NCBI GenBank assembly: GCA_937936695.1
Contig: CALHCK010000031.1
Location: 1-5,420, forward strand
Length of the DNA: 5,420 bases
Origin: an uncultured Polaribacter sp.
GTDB lineage: Bacteria > Bacteroidota > Bacteroidia > Flavobacteriales > Flavobacteriaceae
Direction of reading: 5' to 3'
Translations under genes and position numbers: made by a program
Shown here: in pieces, positions 1-5,420 of the stretch
Layout of the letters: every line of letters begins with the position of its first letter
Position numbering within the stretch: the first letter of the stretch is position 1
Notes under the pieces: generated by a model
Databases searched by the model: none
What the model saw: the letters and a program-made list of their open reading frames with translations, nothing else
Told to the model about the DNA's origin: nothing

Positions 1-1003
1 TAATTTCTTGTTTCCAGGTATTGTTAGTAAATACAAAACGTGCTCGTAAAGCATCATGTTGTGTAATTAAATGATTGCAAACTTTAGCAATCTGTTCTTC
101 TGTGTTGTTTGGAAGATTATTTAATTGAACCCCTTGATTCCAGTAATTAGGTGCATTTTTATGATCCTCAAAAAACCAATGTTGTATAGGCGATAAAGGA
201 ACTGTTCCGCTTATAATTGCTGCTGTTTTTTCTTGTGATTCTTTTTTAGAGAAAAGAGCAAGTTCAGCAATAGTTTGATGCTCAAATAAATCGTTAGCCT
301 TTAAAATAATACCTTCTTTTTTAGCTTTAGCGATAATTTGAATGCTTAAAATAGAATCTCCTCCAATTTCAAAGAAATTATCATTTTTGTTAATTGGGGC
401 AAACCCTAAAGTTTCTTCCCAAATTTTAATTAATTTTTGTGCTGTGTTCGATGTATTTTCAGGAGCTTTAGCAAAAAGAGCAAGTTCTTCAATGGTTTGA
501 TGTTCAAATAAATCGTTTGCTTTTAAATCAATACCTTGTTTTTTAGCTTTAGCAATAATTTGAATACTTAAAATAGAATCTCCTCCAATTTCAAAGAAAT
601 TATCATTTTTATTAATTGGTGCAAACCCTAAAGTTTCTTCCCAAATTTTAATTAATTTTTGTTCTAGTGTATTTGCTGAGGTAACTGTTTTTTTTGTGTC
701 AGTTTTTATTTCCGTTTTTTGTAATTGATGTCTGTCTATTTTTCCGTTAGGTAATAGCGGCATTGTTTGTACGGTAACAAACTGAGAAGGTACCATATAG
801 TCTGGTAACTTACTTTTAAGGTTTTCTTTTAATATATCTAAAGAAAAATTATTGTTAGGCTTTATGTAAGCAACAATTTTTTTTCGTTGATTATTAGTGT
901 TTTCAACTCTTTTTGCAGAAAGCGTTTCTTTAACTTTTGTTAAAAGTAGTTGTTTTGCTAACGGGCTTAGAGCCTTAATTCTATCTTCTAATTTTTCTGG
1001 CAT
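1..1003 (-). CDS. NRPS, C-terminal part of a split module: A9-A10, tandem PCPs, start of epimerization domain (3' end beyond window)
   Basis: Read from ATG at 1003 to the left edge, this gives 334 complete codons with no stop. Residues 1-38 are a helical, charged leader. From about residue 39 the sequence picks up in the middle of an adenylation C-terminal subdomain (KKIVAYIKP at 41-49), then motif A9 (LPDYMVP, 66-72) and A10 (NGKIDR, 86-91). K88 corresponds to the adenylation lysine (Lys517 of GrsA). Two carrier domains follow (about 113-178 and 187-252), each with FFEIGGDSI. Their phosphopantetheine serines are S143 and S217. GGDS-type carriers are typical before epimerization domains. Residues 266-334 begin such a domain, with PIQHWFFE (272-279, the E1 motif) and later NYWNQG. 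Nothing before A9 is present, so this polypeptide cannot adenylate alone. The missing half is the NRPS gene ending at 1807. The start overlaps the methyltransferase stop (TAATG). What follows the E domain is unknown. Confidence 0.93.
   Translation of the reverse strand, partial: MPEKLEDRIKALSPLAKQLLLTKVKETLSAKRVENTNNQRKKIVAYIKPNNNFSLDILKENLKSKLPDYMVPSQFVTVQTMPLLPNGKIDRHQLQKTEIKTDTKKTVTSANTLEQKLIKIWEETLGFAPINKNDNFFEIGGDSILSIQIIAKAKKQGIDLKANDLFEHQTIEELALFAKAPENTSNTAQKLIKIWEETLGFAPINKNDNFFEIGGDSILSIQIIAKAKKEGIILKANDLFEHQTIAELALFSKKESQEKTAAIISGTVPLSPIQHWFFEDHKNAPNYWNQGVQLNNLPNNTEEQIAKVCNHLITQHDALRARFVFTNNTWKQEI
252..662 (-). repeat. Tandem duplication of a carrier-protein (PCP) segment, two copies 222 bp apart
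   Basis: Bases 252-440 and 474-662 are direct copies at an offset of exactly 222 bp (74 codons). I counted 13 mismatches over 189 aligned positions, about 93% identity. At protein level, the 62 residues compared (115-176 against 189-250 of the gene) differ at three places: Q156/E230, D159/I233 and E172/A246. Most base differences are silent or lie near the end of the domain, and the stretch around GGDS is almost unchanged. The copies are separated by a short linker. This is a whole-domain duplication within a coding region, either recent or kept similar by gene conversion. Confidence 0.95.
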
Positions 1004-1005
1004 TA
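1001..1005 (-). promoter_or_regulatory. TAATG stop/start overlap between methyltransferase and downstream NRPS gene
   Basis: On the minus strand the methyltransferase stop TAA (1005-1003) shares its last A with the next ATG (1003-1001), so the downstream frame is shifted by -1. No Shine-Dalgarno sequence precedes this ATG (the upstream bases are GCTGTAAAA). The arrangement is typical of termination-reinitiation coupling, which would keep the two proteins at matched levels. Confidence 0.8.
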
Positions 1006-1800
1006 TTTTACAGCTTTTACTACTACAATAGAGTTTGCCCACCAAATATCTTTTACATTTTCTGGCATTTTAAGTGGTACTACTTGTATGCTAAAAGAAG
1101 AAAAATGTTGTAAAAGTAAACGTTGATGTTCTCTACTTAAAGAGTCTATTTCATTAGAAAAATACGTAAAAGAACCTCCTTTTTTTAAGTGCTTAGAAGC
1201 ATGCGGAAAAAAGTGTTCTGCAAACGTAATGCTCTCTTGTACGTATTTCATGTATTCCTCTTCATTTAAAGGATAAGTATGAAAAAAGATACCATCAAAT
1301 AAACCTGTTGATGCCAATGTATCTTGCCATAACCCCTGTATTATTTTAATATCGCTACCTGTAAATTTATTTTTCCAATCTTCAAAATAATCAATAATAA
1401 CTTGCTCGTTGCATTCTATAATTGTGTGCGATTTTACATGATGATCCTGAATCATATCTGAAGAAATACCTCTACCAAAACCTATTTCTAAAATATCTCC
1501 TTTGGTGTCGCATATCACATCTGCCATACGTTGCATTAGTGGTATTTGCCAATCTTCCATAATTTCTTGATCAGAAAGTTTGGTGTGGGTTCTGTCGTTA
1601 ATTGTTCTAATTTCTAAATCTACTTCTCCAGTAACAAAATGTTTAGTTTGCTCATCAATAGCTTCTACATCTGCAGAAAACTCTTTAAGAGCTCTGTTAA
1701 TTACTGCAGATCTTTGAATAGCTCTCGGAGGGTTTATAAAACTATCTTCTTTTATGGTAAGTTCTATTTGATATTTATCTGAACGTCTTATTCTTTTCAT
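1003..1800 (-). CDS. GAMT-like class I SAM-dependent methyltransferase, the insert of a split interrupted A domain
   Basis: This 265-residue protein has a Rossmann-type methyltransferase core. The SAM loop is ILEIGFGRG (103-111). The ribose-binding acidic strand is IIECN (127-131, E129). It also has GLWQD (156-160), FDGIFFHTYPLNEE (168-181) and LKKGGSFTY (205-213). These match, in order, human guanidinoacetate N-methyltransferase as I recall it (LEVGFGMA, IIECND, GLWED, FDGILYDTYPLSEE, LKPGGVLTY). IMEDWQIPLM (80-89) also resembles the GAMT segment that carries a substrate-binding Glu (here E82). The GAMT active-site Asp before TYPL is His174 here, so guanidinoacetate is an unlikely substrate. 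Residues 1-75 are an extra N-terminal region I do not recognise. The gene sits exactly between the A8-bearing and A9-bearing halves of an adenylation domain, where NRPS methyltransferases are normally embedded. It therefore most likely methylates the amino acid held by this module. Whether it acts on N, O, S or C is not visible. Confidence 0.88.
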   Translation of the reverse strand: MKRIRRSDKYQIELTIKEDSFINPPRAIQRSAVINRALKEFSADVEAIDEQTKHFVTGEVDLEIRTINDRTHTKLSDQEIMEDWQIPLMQRMADVICDTKGDILEIGFGRGISSDMIQDHHVKSHTIIECNEQVIIDYFEDWKNKFTGSDIKIIQGLWQDTLASTGLFDGIFFHTYPLNEEEYMKYVQESITFAEHFFPHASKHLKKGGSFTYFSNEIDSLSREHQRLLLQHFSSFSIQVVPLKMPENVKDIWWANSIVVVKAVK

Positions 1801-1806
1801 CTCCCT
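1801..1806 (-). promoter_or_regulatory. Purine-rich AGGGAG between NRPS stop and methyltransferase start
   Basis: On the minus strand the junction reads GAT TAA AGGGAG ATG. AGGGAG is Shine-Dalgarno-like but directly abuts the ATG, so its spacing is shorter than normal. The stop and the ATG are in the same reading frame, separated by two sense codons (AGG GAG). Coupled reinitiation is the simplest reading. The purine run may instead be a remnant of formerly continuous coding sequence. Confidence 0.5.
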
Positions 1807-4746
1807 TTAATCTAAATTTTTAATTACTAAATCTAAAGCCTCTTCAGAGAGTGCTTCTACAGAAGTAAGCATTTGCTCTATATCTGTATTAGAAAAGTAT
1901 TTATTAAGTGTTGTTGCTGTTTTTTTAGGGTCTTCTTGTAGTAAAGTATCCCAGTTTATAGCATCAATTTCATTTTCTATGCTAACAACAGTTTGTTCTA
2001 CAGTATTATCTGTGGCAATAAGTTGCTCTATTTCATCTAACTCTATTCTGTAGCCTCTTATTTTTACTTGAGTGTCTTTTCTTCCTAAAAAAACGATGGT
2101 ACCATCTTCTGCATATTTTGCAAGATCGCCAGTTTTGTATACACGATCTGTTGTGTTTTTACTAAATGGATGTTTTATAAAAGAAGCTGCTGTTTTTTTA
2201 GGGTCATTTAAATAACCTGTAGCAAGTCCTTGTCCGCCTATATACAACTCACCAATAGATCCGTAAGGTACTCTTTGTAAATTTTCATCAAGTATAAAAA
2301 CAGAAGTATTACTTATAGGTATGCCTATAGGAACATTTCTTTTTTGCGCGTCTGTTGCTTTTAATTTATGTGCAATACACCATACGGTACTTTCTGTAGG
2401 ACCGTATTCGTTATACATTTGTACGTTTGGTAGTTTGTTAAAATGATGTGTAATTAATTGATGACTACAAGCTTCTCCGGCAACAATTACCGTTTGTAAA
2501 GAAGTAAGCTTTTTTAAATCTGCATATTGTATTACTTGATCATATAAAGATGGCAGCATAAGTGTATGGCTTACCGAATTTTTATATATAGTATTTGCTA
2601 AATGATCTATGTCTTGCTCTAAATGTTTTTCAGAAATAACTAAAGTACCACCAGTACATAAACTCCAAAATATTCCTGCCTTAGAGCTATCAAAAGAAAT
2701 AGAAGACATTAATAAAAACGCACTAGGATTTGTTGCGTAAAAATTGGTTCTAGCAAATGTAGAATGTATAATGTTTTCATGAGAAATAGGTACCCCTTTA
2801 GGAGTGCCTGTACTACCAGAAGTATAAATAACGTATGCTTTGTTATTGTTTTTTACTTTAGGAAGGATTGTTTTATTATTTTTAGTTGCACGCTCTAGTG
2901 TTTCTAATATTTGCAATTTAACAGTTGAATGAGCAAAGTTTTTTTGCAGCTTTTGTTCTGTCAGTAGGCTTTTTGCATTTGCATTATTTAGTATGTATGC
3001 AATTCTTTCTGACGGATATTCTGGATCTAAAGGTAAATAAGCAGCTCCGGATTTTAAAATACCAAGCAAGCCAACAATCATGTTTTCAGAACGTGTTATG
3101 CATAAGCCAACAATATCATTTTCTTTAATTCCTTGTGCTATAAGCTCTGTAGCTATTTTGGTAGCTCTGTCATTAAGCTCTTTATAAGTAATTTTTGTAT
3201 CCTTAAAAACAACAGCAACTGCATTTGGTTTTTTTTCTGCTTGTTCGGCAATTATTTCATGTATTCCCGAGTGTTTGATGTTGCTTTTTTCTGCGGATGC
3301 TTCTAAACTATTGTAAAATTGAATTTCTTTATCAGTATGCAATTGAATGTCTTCAATAATCGCATCAGGGTTATTGATTACCTTTTTAAGTATAATTTCA
3401 AAATGTTCATGCATACGAACAATGGTGCTTGGGGCAAACAAATCTGTAGCATATTCCATAAGCGACATTAGTGCATCATTATCCTCAGAAATATAAAGTG
3501 TAAGATCAAATTTAGCTACCCCAGCATCATAAGGCTCGTATGATATTTTAATATTATTTCCTAGTGTAGGTGTTTCTGGTACTTTATGATATAAAAACAT
3601 CGCCTTAAAAAAAGGATGCTCTCCAAGAGATCTTTTAGGCTTTATTGTTTTTACTAAAGTATCAAAAGAAATGTCTTTGTTAGAAAACGCGTCTAAAGTT
3701 GTTTTTTTTACCGATTCTATTAAAGTGCTAAAAGAAGTATTTATAGCAACAGTATTTCTTAAGACTAATGTGTCATTAAAAAAACCGATGAGGTTTTCTA
3801 AGTTTGTTTGTTCTCTTTTGGTAATAGGTGTACCTATTAAAATATCTTGCTGACCAGAATATTTTTGAAGTAACACATAATACACGCTCAACATAGTTAC
3901 ATATGGAGTGGTACCCATTTTTTTACAAAGATCAAAAAAGGAATTAGATGTTTCTTTGCTATATGTTTTTTTATGAAAAGCTCCTTTATAAGAAGGTTGT
4001 GTCTTTTTAGGATAATCTGTAGATATGTTTAAAGTTGGTAAATTACCAGCAAGTTTTTGTTGCCAATAAGCAAGGTGTTCTTTATTAACAGGTTGTTTTT
4101 GTTGCCAATAAGCGTAACTACTATATTGAATATTTAGTGGAGCTTGTTTAGGTGTAACTCCTTTTAACAACTGTTCATAATTATCAGCAAGTTCTTTTCT
4201 AAAAACTTTCATAGACCACTTGTCGGTTATAATATGATGCATTACTATTAAAAACAAATACGTGTTTTCTGCAACTTTAATAACAGTGGTTTGTAATAAA
4301 GGTTCTTCTGATAATTTAAAAGTATGTTTTGACTTTTTACTAATTAAATTATTTGCTTTTTCTGAAGCAAGTTCATAAGCATGATTACTATAATCTATAA
4401 AGTTAAAAACAGATTGAGAAGTATTCGCTATTTTTACGGTAGGTATACCTTCTTCAATCGGATAAGTAGATCTTAAAATATCGTGTCTGTTCTCAATAAT
4501 ACGTATACTTTTTTCAAAAGCACTAATGTCTAAATTTCCTTCTAACCTATATAATTCTGCATAGTTGTAAAACGAATTGTTAGGGTTTAATTGTTGCAAA
4601 AACCATAAACGTTTTTGCTCTTTAGATAATGGTATTGCAGTTGCATCCGGAATTTGTGTAATTCCAGGTTTTTGCTCAGTCTTATTTTTTCGATTTTTCC
4701 ATCGAGAGAGTAATGAAGATGTAGAAGATGCGTTATCTTTTTTCAT
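1807..4746 (-). CDS. NRPS: condensation domain plus adenylation domain truncated after motif A8
   Basis: The protein has 979 residues, starting at an ATG 17 nt after the upstream stop. Residues 1-32 are a basic leader. The C domain spans about 38-480: C1 (LSKEQKRLWFLQQL), RHDILRSTY (88-95), the catalytic motif HHIITDKW (170-177) with general-base H171, YSSYAYW (208-214), IGFFNDTLVLR (320-330) and KRSLGEHPFFKAMF (371-384). The A domain begins near 490: A1 ITYKEL, A2 LKSGAAYLPLD, A3 YTSGSTGTPKG (641-651), A4 FDSS, A5 NEYGPTE (779-785), A6 GELYIGGQG, A7 YKTGDL and A8 GRKDTQVKIRGYRIELDEIE (888-907). Predicted pocket residues are D686, S687, A690, L729, I754, A756, E780, V788, W789, plus the A10 Lys from the downstream protein. 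The substrate is uncertain; a hydrophobic or aromatic one is a weak guess. Canonical A sequence ends near residue 926, followed by a roughly 50-residue helical tail. A9, A10 and the carrier are absent here and are encoded downstream of the methyltransferase gene. Confidence 0.95.
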   Translation of the reverse strand: MKKDNASSTSSLLSRWKNRKNKTEQKPGITQIPDATAIPLSKEQKRLWFLQQLNPNNSFYNYAELYRLEGNLDISAFEKSIRIIENRHDILRSTYPIEEGIPTVKIANTSQSVFNFIDYSNHAYELASEKANNLISKKSKHTFKLSEEPLLQTTVIKVAENTYLFLIVMHHIITDKWSMKVFRKELADNYEQLLKGVTPKQAPLNIQYSSYAYWQQKQPVNKEHLAYWQQKLAGNLPTLNISTDYPKKTQPSYKGAFHKKTYSKETSNSFFDLCKKMGTTPYVTMLSVYYVLLQKYSGQQDILIGTPITKREQTNLENLIGFFNDTLVLRNTVAINTSFSTLIESVKKTTLDAFSNKDISFDTLVKTIKPKRSLGEHPFFKAMFLYHKVPETPTLGNNIKISYEPYDAGVAKFDLTLYISEDNDALMSLMEYATDLFAPSTIVRMHEHFEIILKKVINNPDAIIEDIQLHTDKEIQFYNSLEASAEKSNIKHSGIHEIIAEQAEKKPNAVAVVFKDTKITYKELNDRATKIATELIAQGIKENDIVGLCITRSENMIVGLLGILKSGAAYLPLDPEYPSERIAYILNNANAKSLLTEQKLQKNFAHSTVKLQILETLERATKNNKTILPKVKNNNKAYVIYTSGSTGTPKGVPISHENIIHSTFARTNFYATNPSAFLLMSSISFDSSKAGIFWSLCTGGTLVISEKHLEQDIDHLANTIYKNSVSHTLMLPSLYDQVIQYADLKKLTSLQTVIVAGEACSHQLITHHFNKLPNVQMYNEYGPTESTVWCIAHKLKATDAQKRNVPIGIPISNTSVFILDENLQRVPYGSIGELYIGGQGLATGYLNDPKKTAASFIKHPFSKNTTDRVYKTGDLAKYAEDGTIVFLGRKDTQVKIRGYRIELDEIEQLIATDNTVEQTVVSIENEIDAINWDTLLQEDPKKTATTLNKYFSNTDIEQMLTSVEALSEEALDLVIKNLD

Positions 4747-4763
4747 TAAAATTATCTATTATA

Positions 4764-5420
4764 TTATTTTAAACCTAGTTTAACAGCAAGTTGATACAAG
4801 TTGTATTTAATAGTATCTTCTAGTCCTAAATTTACATCAAAAACTCTTTCTATAATCCAGTATATAGAAGCTAGTATTAAAAATATAGAGCCTGCAATAA
4901 GTATTTTTGGATACGATTTTCTTTGTCTGATAAGGTATAACAATGGAAAAATAAGAGCAATAATAACAAGTTGACCTATTTCTACTCCAATGTTAAAACC
5001 TAATAAAGAATAAACTAAAAACTCGTCTTTTAAACCAATATCTCCAAGCACACTTGCAAATCCAAACCCATGAAATAATCCAAAAACAAAAGCAATTAAC
5101 CAATCTTTACCTTTAAATATAGGTTTAATATTGTGCAACGCAGCCAACCCTATTGAAAAAGCAATAATAGACTCTACAATCCATCCTGGTAGGCTAATAA
5201 TTTGTAATGCAGCAAGACTTAACGTAATTGTATGAGCTAAAGTAAAAAAGGTAATTATTCTAATAATGTAAGAAAACGCAGGCTTAAATTTATCTACTGG
5301 TTTCCAGCTTTTAACAAGTGGTAAATGTTTTGTTTTTCTACGTCTTACTACCGCAGGTAATATAAGAGCAATTAAAAAGAAAATATGATCTGTACCTATC
5401 CAAATATGCCATATTCCTTG
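4764..5420 (-). CDS. HupE/UreJ-family polytopic membrane protein, C-terminal 218 residues (5' end beyond window)
   Basis: The frame is open from the right edge (first full codon CAA at 5420) to TAA at 4766-4764, giving 218 residues and no visible start. About six hydrophobic segments can be seen. They include one with GIWHIWIGTDHIFFL near the edge, FFTLAHTITLSLAAL, WLIAFVFGLFHGFGFASVLG, and LLGFNIGVEIGQLVIIAL. Spaced His/Asp residues in the GxxHxxxGxDHxxFL, TLAHxITL and GLFHGFGFA contexts are hallmarks of the HupE/UreJ_2 group. These proteins are named after hydrogenase and urease accessory genes and proposed to be metal (nickel) permeases. The function of stand-alone members in this kind of genome is not established. 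A TTG at 5147 that could be mistaken for a start lies inside a membrane segment, and the family similarity continues upstream of it. It lies 17 bp upstream of the NRPS on the same strand. It may be co-transcribed, but a role in the peptide pathway is not shown. Confidence 0.88.
   Translation of the reverse strand, partial: QGIWHIWIGTDHIFFLIALILPAVVRRRKTKHLPLVKSWKPVDKFKPAFSYIIRIITFFTLAHTITLSLAALQIISLPGWIVESIIAFSIGLAALHNIKPIFKGKDWLIAFVFGLFHGFGFASVLGDIGLKDEFLVYSLLGFNIGVEIGQLVIIALIFPLLYLIRQRKSYPKILIAGSIFLILASIYWIIERVFDVNLGLEDTIKYNLYQLAVKLGLK
4770..4799 (-). promoter_or_regulatory. Possible Bacteroidota-type promoter for the NRPS gene
   Basis: On the minus strand, TTG (4799-4797) is followed after 19 nt by TAGGTTTA (4777-4770), one base off the Bacteroidota -7 element TAnnTTTG. 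The usual -33 TTG is at an acceptable spacing. The ATG lies 23 nt further on, after an A/T-rich stretch without a Shine-Dalgarno sequence. The site is inside the last codons of the HupE-like gene. The motif is short and could be chance in AT-rich DNA, so this is only a candidate. Confidence 0.28.

Noticed and set aside
1..208. Final partial domain as an ordinary condensation domain
   Set aside because: PIQHWFFE and the NYWNQG stretch fit the epimerization start motif (PIQxWF) better than a C1 motif, and GGDS carriers usually precede E domains. The catalytic part lies outside the window, so some doubt remains.
252..662. Repeat spaced at 222 bp considered as a CRISPR or satellite array
   Set aside because: There are only two copies. 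Each encodes a complete carrier domain in frame, with mostly silent differences, so it is a protein-domain duplication.
1003..1800. Methyltransferase as a stand-alone creatine-pathway GAMT
   Set aside because: It is wedged between the two halves of an A domain with coupled start and stop signals, and the GAMT guanidine-binding Asp is His174.
2925..3128. Short open frame on the plus strand (67 codons)
   Set aside because: It lies opposite the highly conserved A-domain coding sequence and shows no recognisable domain; it is a shadow of the real gene.
3671..3853. Short open frame on the plus strand (60 codons)
   Set aside because: It is antisense to the C domain and has no domain features or upstream signals; chance opening in AT-rich coding DNA.
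4053..4113. 19-bp direct repeat at 4053-4071 and 4095-4113
   Set aside because: Both copies encode AYWQQK in two parts of the C domain where YxxW-type motifs are normally found close together. Shared codons explain the match.
1..4746. The NRPS genes as decayed pseudogenes
   Set aside because: Core motifs are intact on both sides, the methyltransferase has its full motif set, no other stops or shifts are seen, and the breaks fall exactly at the known MT insertion point with usable starts.
4577..4783. Short plus-strand open frame with a hydrophobic Phe/Ile-rich end
   Set aside because: It overlaps the start of the NRPS and the end of the HupE-like gene in antisense. Its hydrophobicity comes from reverse-complemented Lys/Asn-rich codons.
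5145..5147. TTG as a start codon giving a 127-residue membrane protein
   Set aside because: The same frame stays open to the window edge, and the upstream 91 codons carry clear HupE/UreJ motifs (GTDHIFFL, TLAHTITL), so this is an internal Leu codon.

Overview
The window is AT-rich (roughly one third G+C by eye). All four genes lie on the minus strand and are tightly packed. The low G+C, the near absence of spaced Shine-Dalgarno sites, the A/T-rich start regions and a possible TTG/TAnnTTTG-type promoter suggest a Bacteroidota genome, probably a marine Flavobacteriia relative. That placement is inferred from style, not from a marker gene.

In transcription order (high to low coordinates), the layout is as follows. 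(1) 5420-4764: the 3' part of a HupE/UreJ-family membrane protein gene, cut by the window edge. (2) 4746-1807: an NRPS gene of 979 residues with a condensation (C) domain and an adenylation (A) domain that runs only to core motif A8. (3) 1800-1003: a 265-residue SAM-dependent methyltransferase resembling guanidinoacetate N-methyltransferase (GAMT). (4) 1003 to the left edge: an NRPS gene that begins inside an A domain, carrying motifs A9 and A10, two nearly identical carrier-protein domains, and the start of an epimerization (E) domain that runs off the window.

Genes 2-4 together make one module: C-A(A1-A8) / MT / A(A9-A10)-PCP-PCP-E. This is the architecture of an 'interrupted' adenylation domain, in which a methyltransferase sits between A8 and A9. 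Here it is cut into three reading frames. The ATP-binding loop and substrate pocket are on one polypeptide, the methyltransferase is a second, and the catalytic A10 lysine with the carrier proteins is on a third. The junctions are minimal: TAA plus 6 nt plus ATG in the same frame, then a TAATG overlap with a frame change. This suggests translational coupling and assembly of the module from parts. The expected product is a peptide containing a methylated and epimerized (D-) residue. The pocket residues (D-S-A-L-I-A-E-V-W-K) do not match a code I know with certainty.

No RNA genes, insertion sequences, CRISPR arrays or convincing terminators were seen. There is no gene-free stretch over 20 bases.
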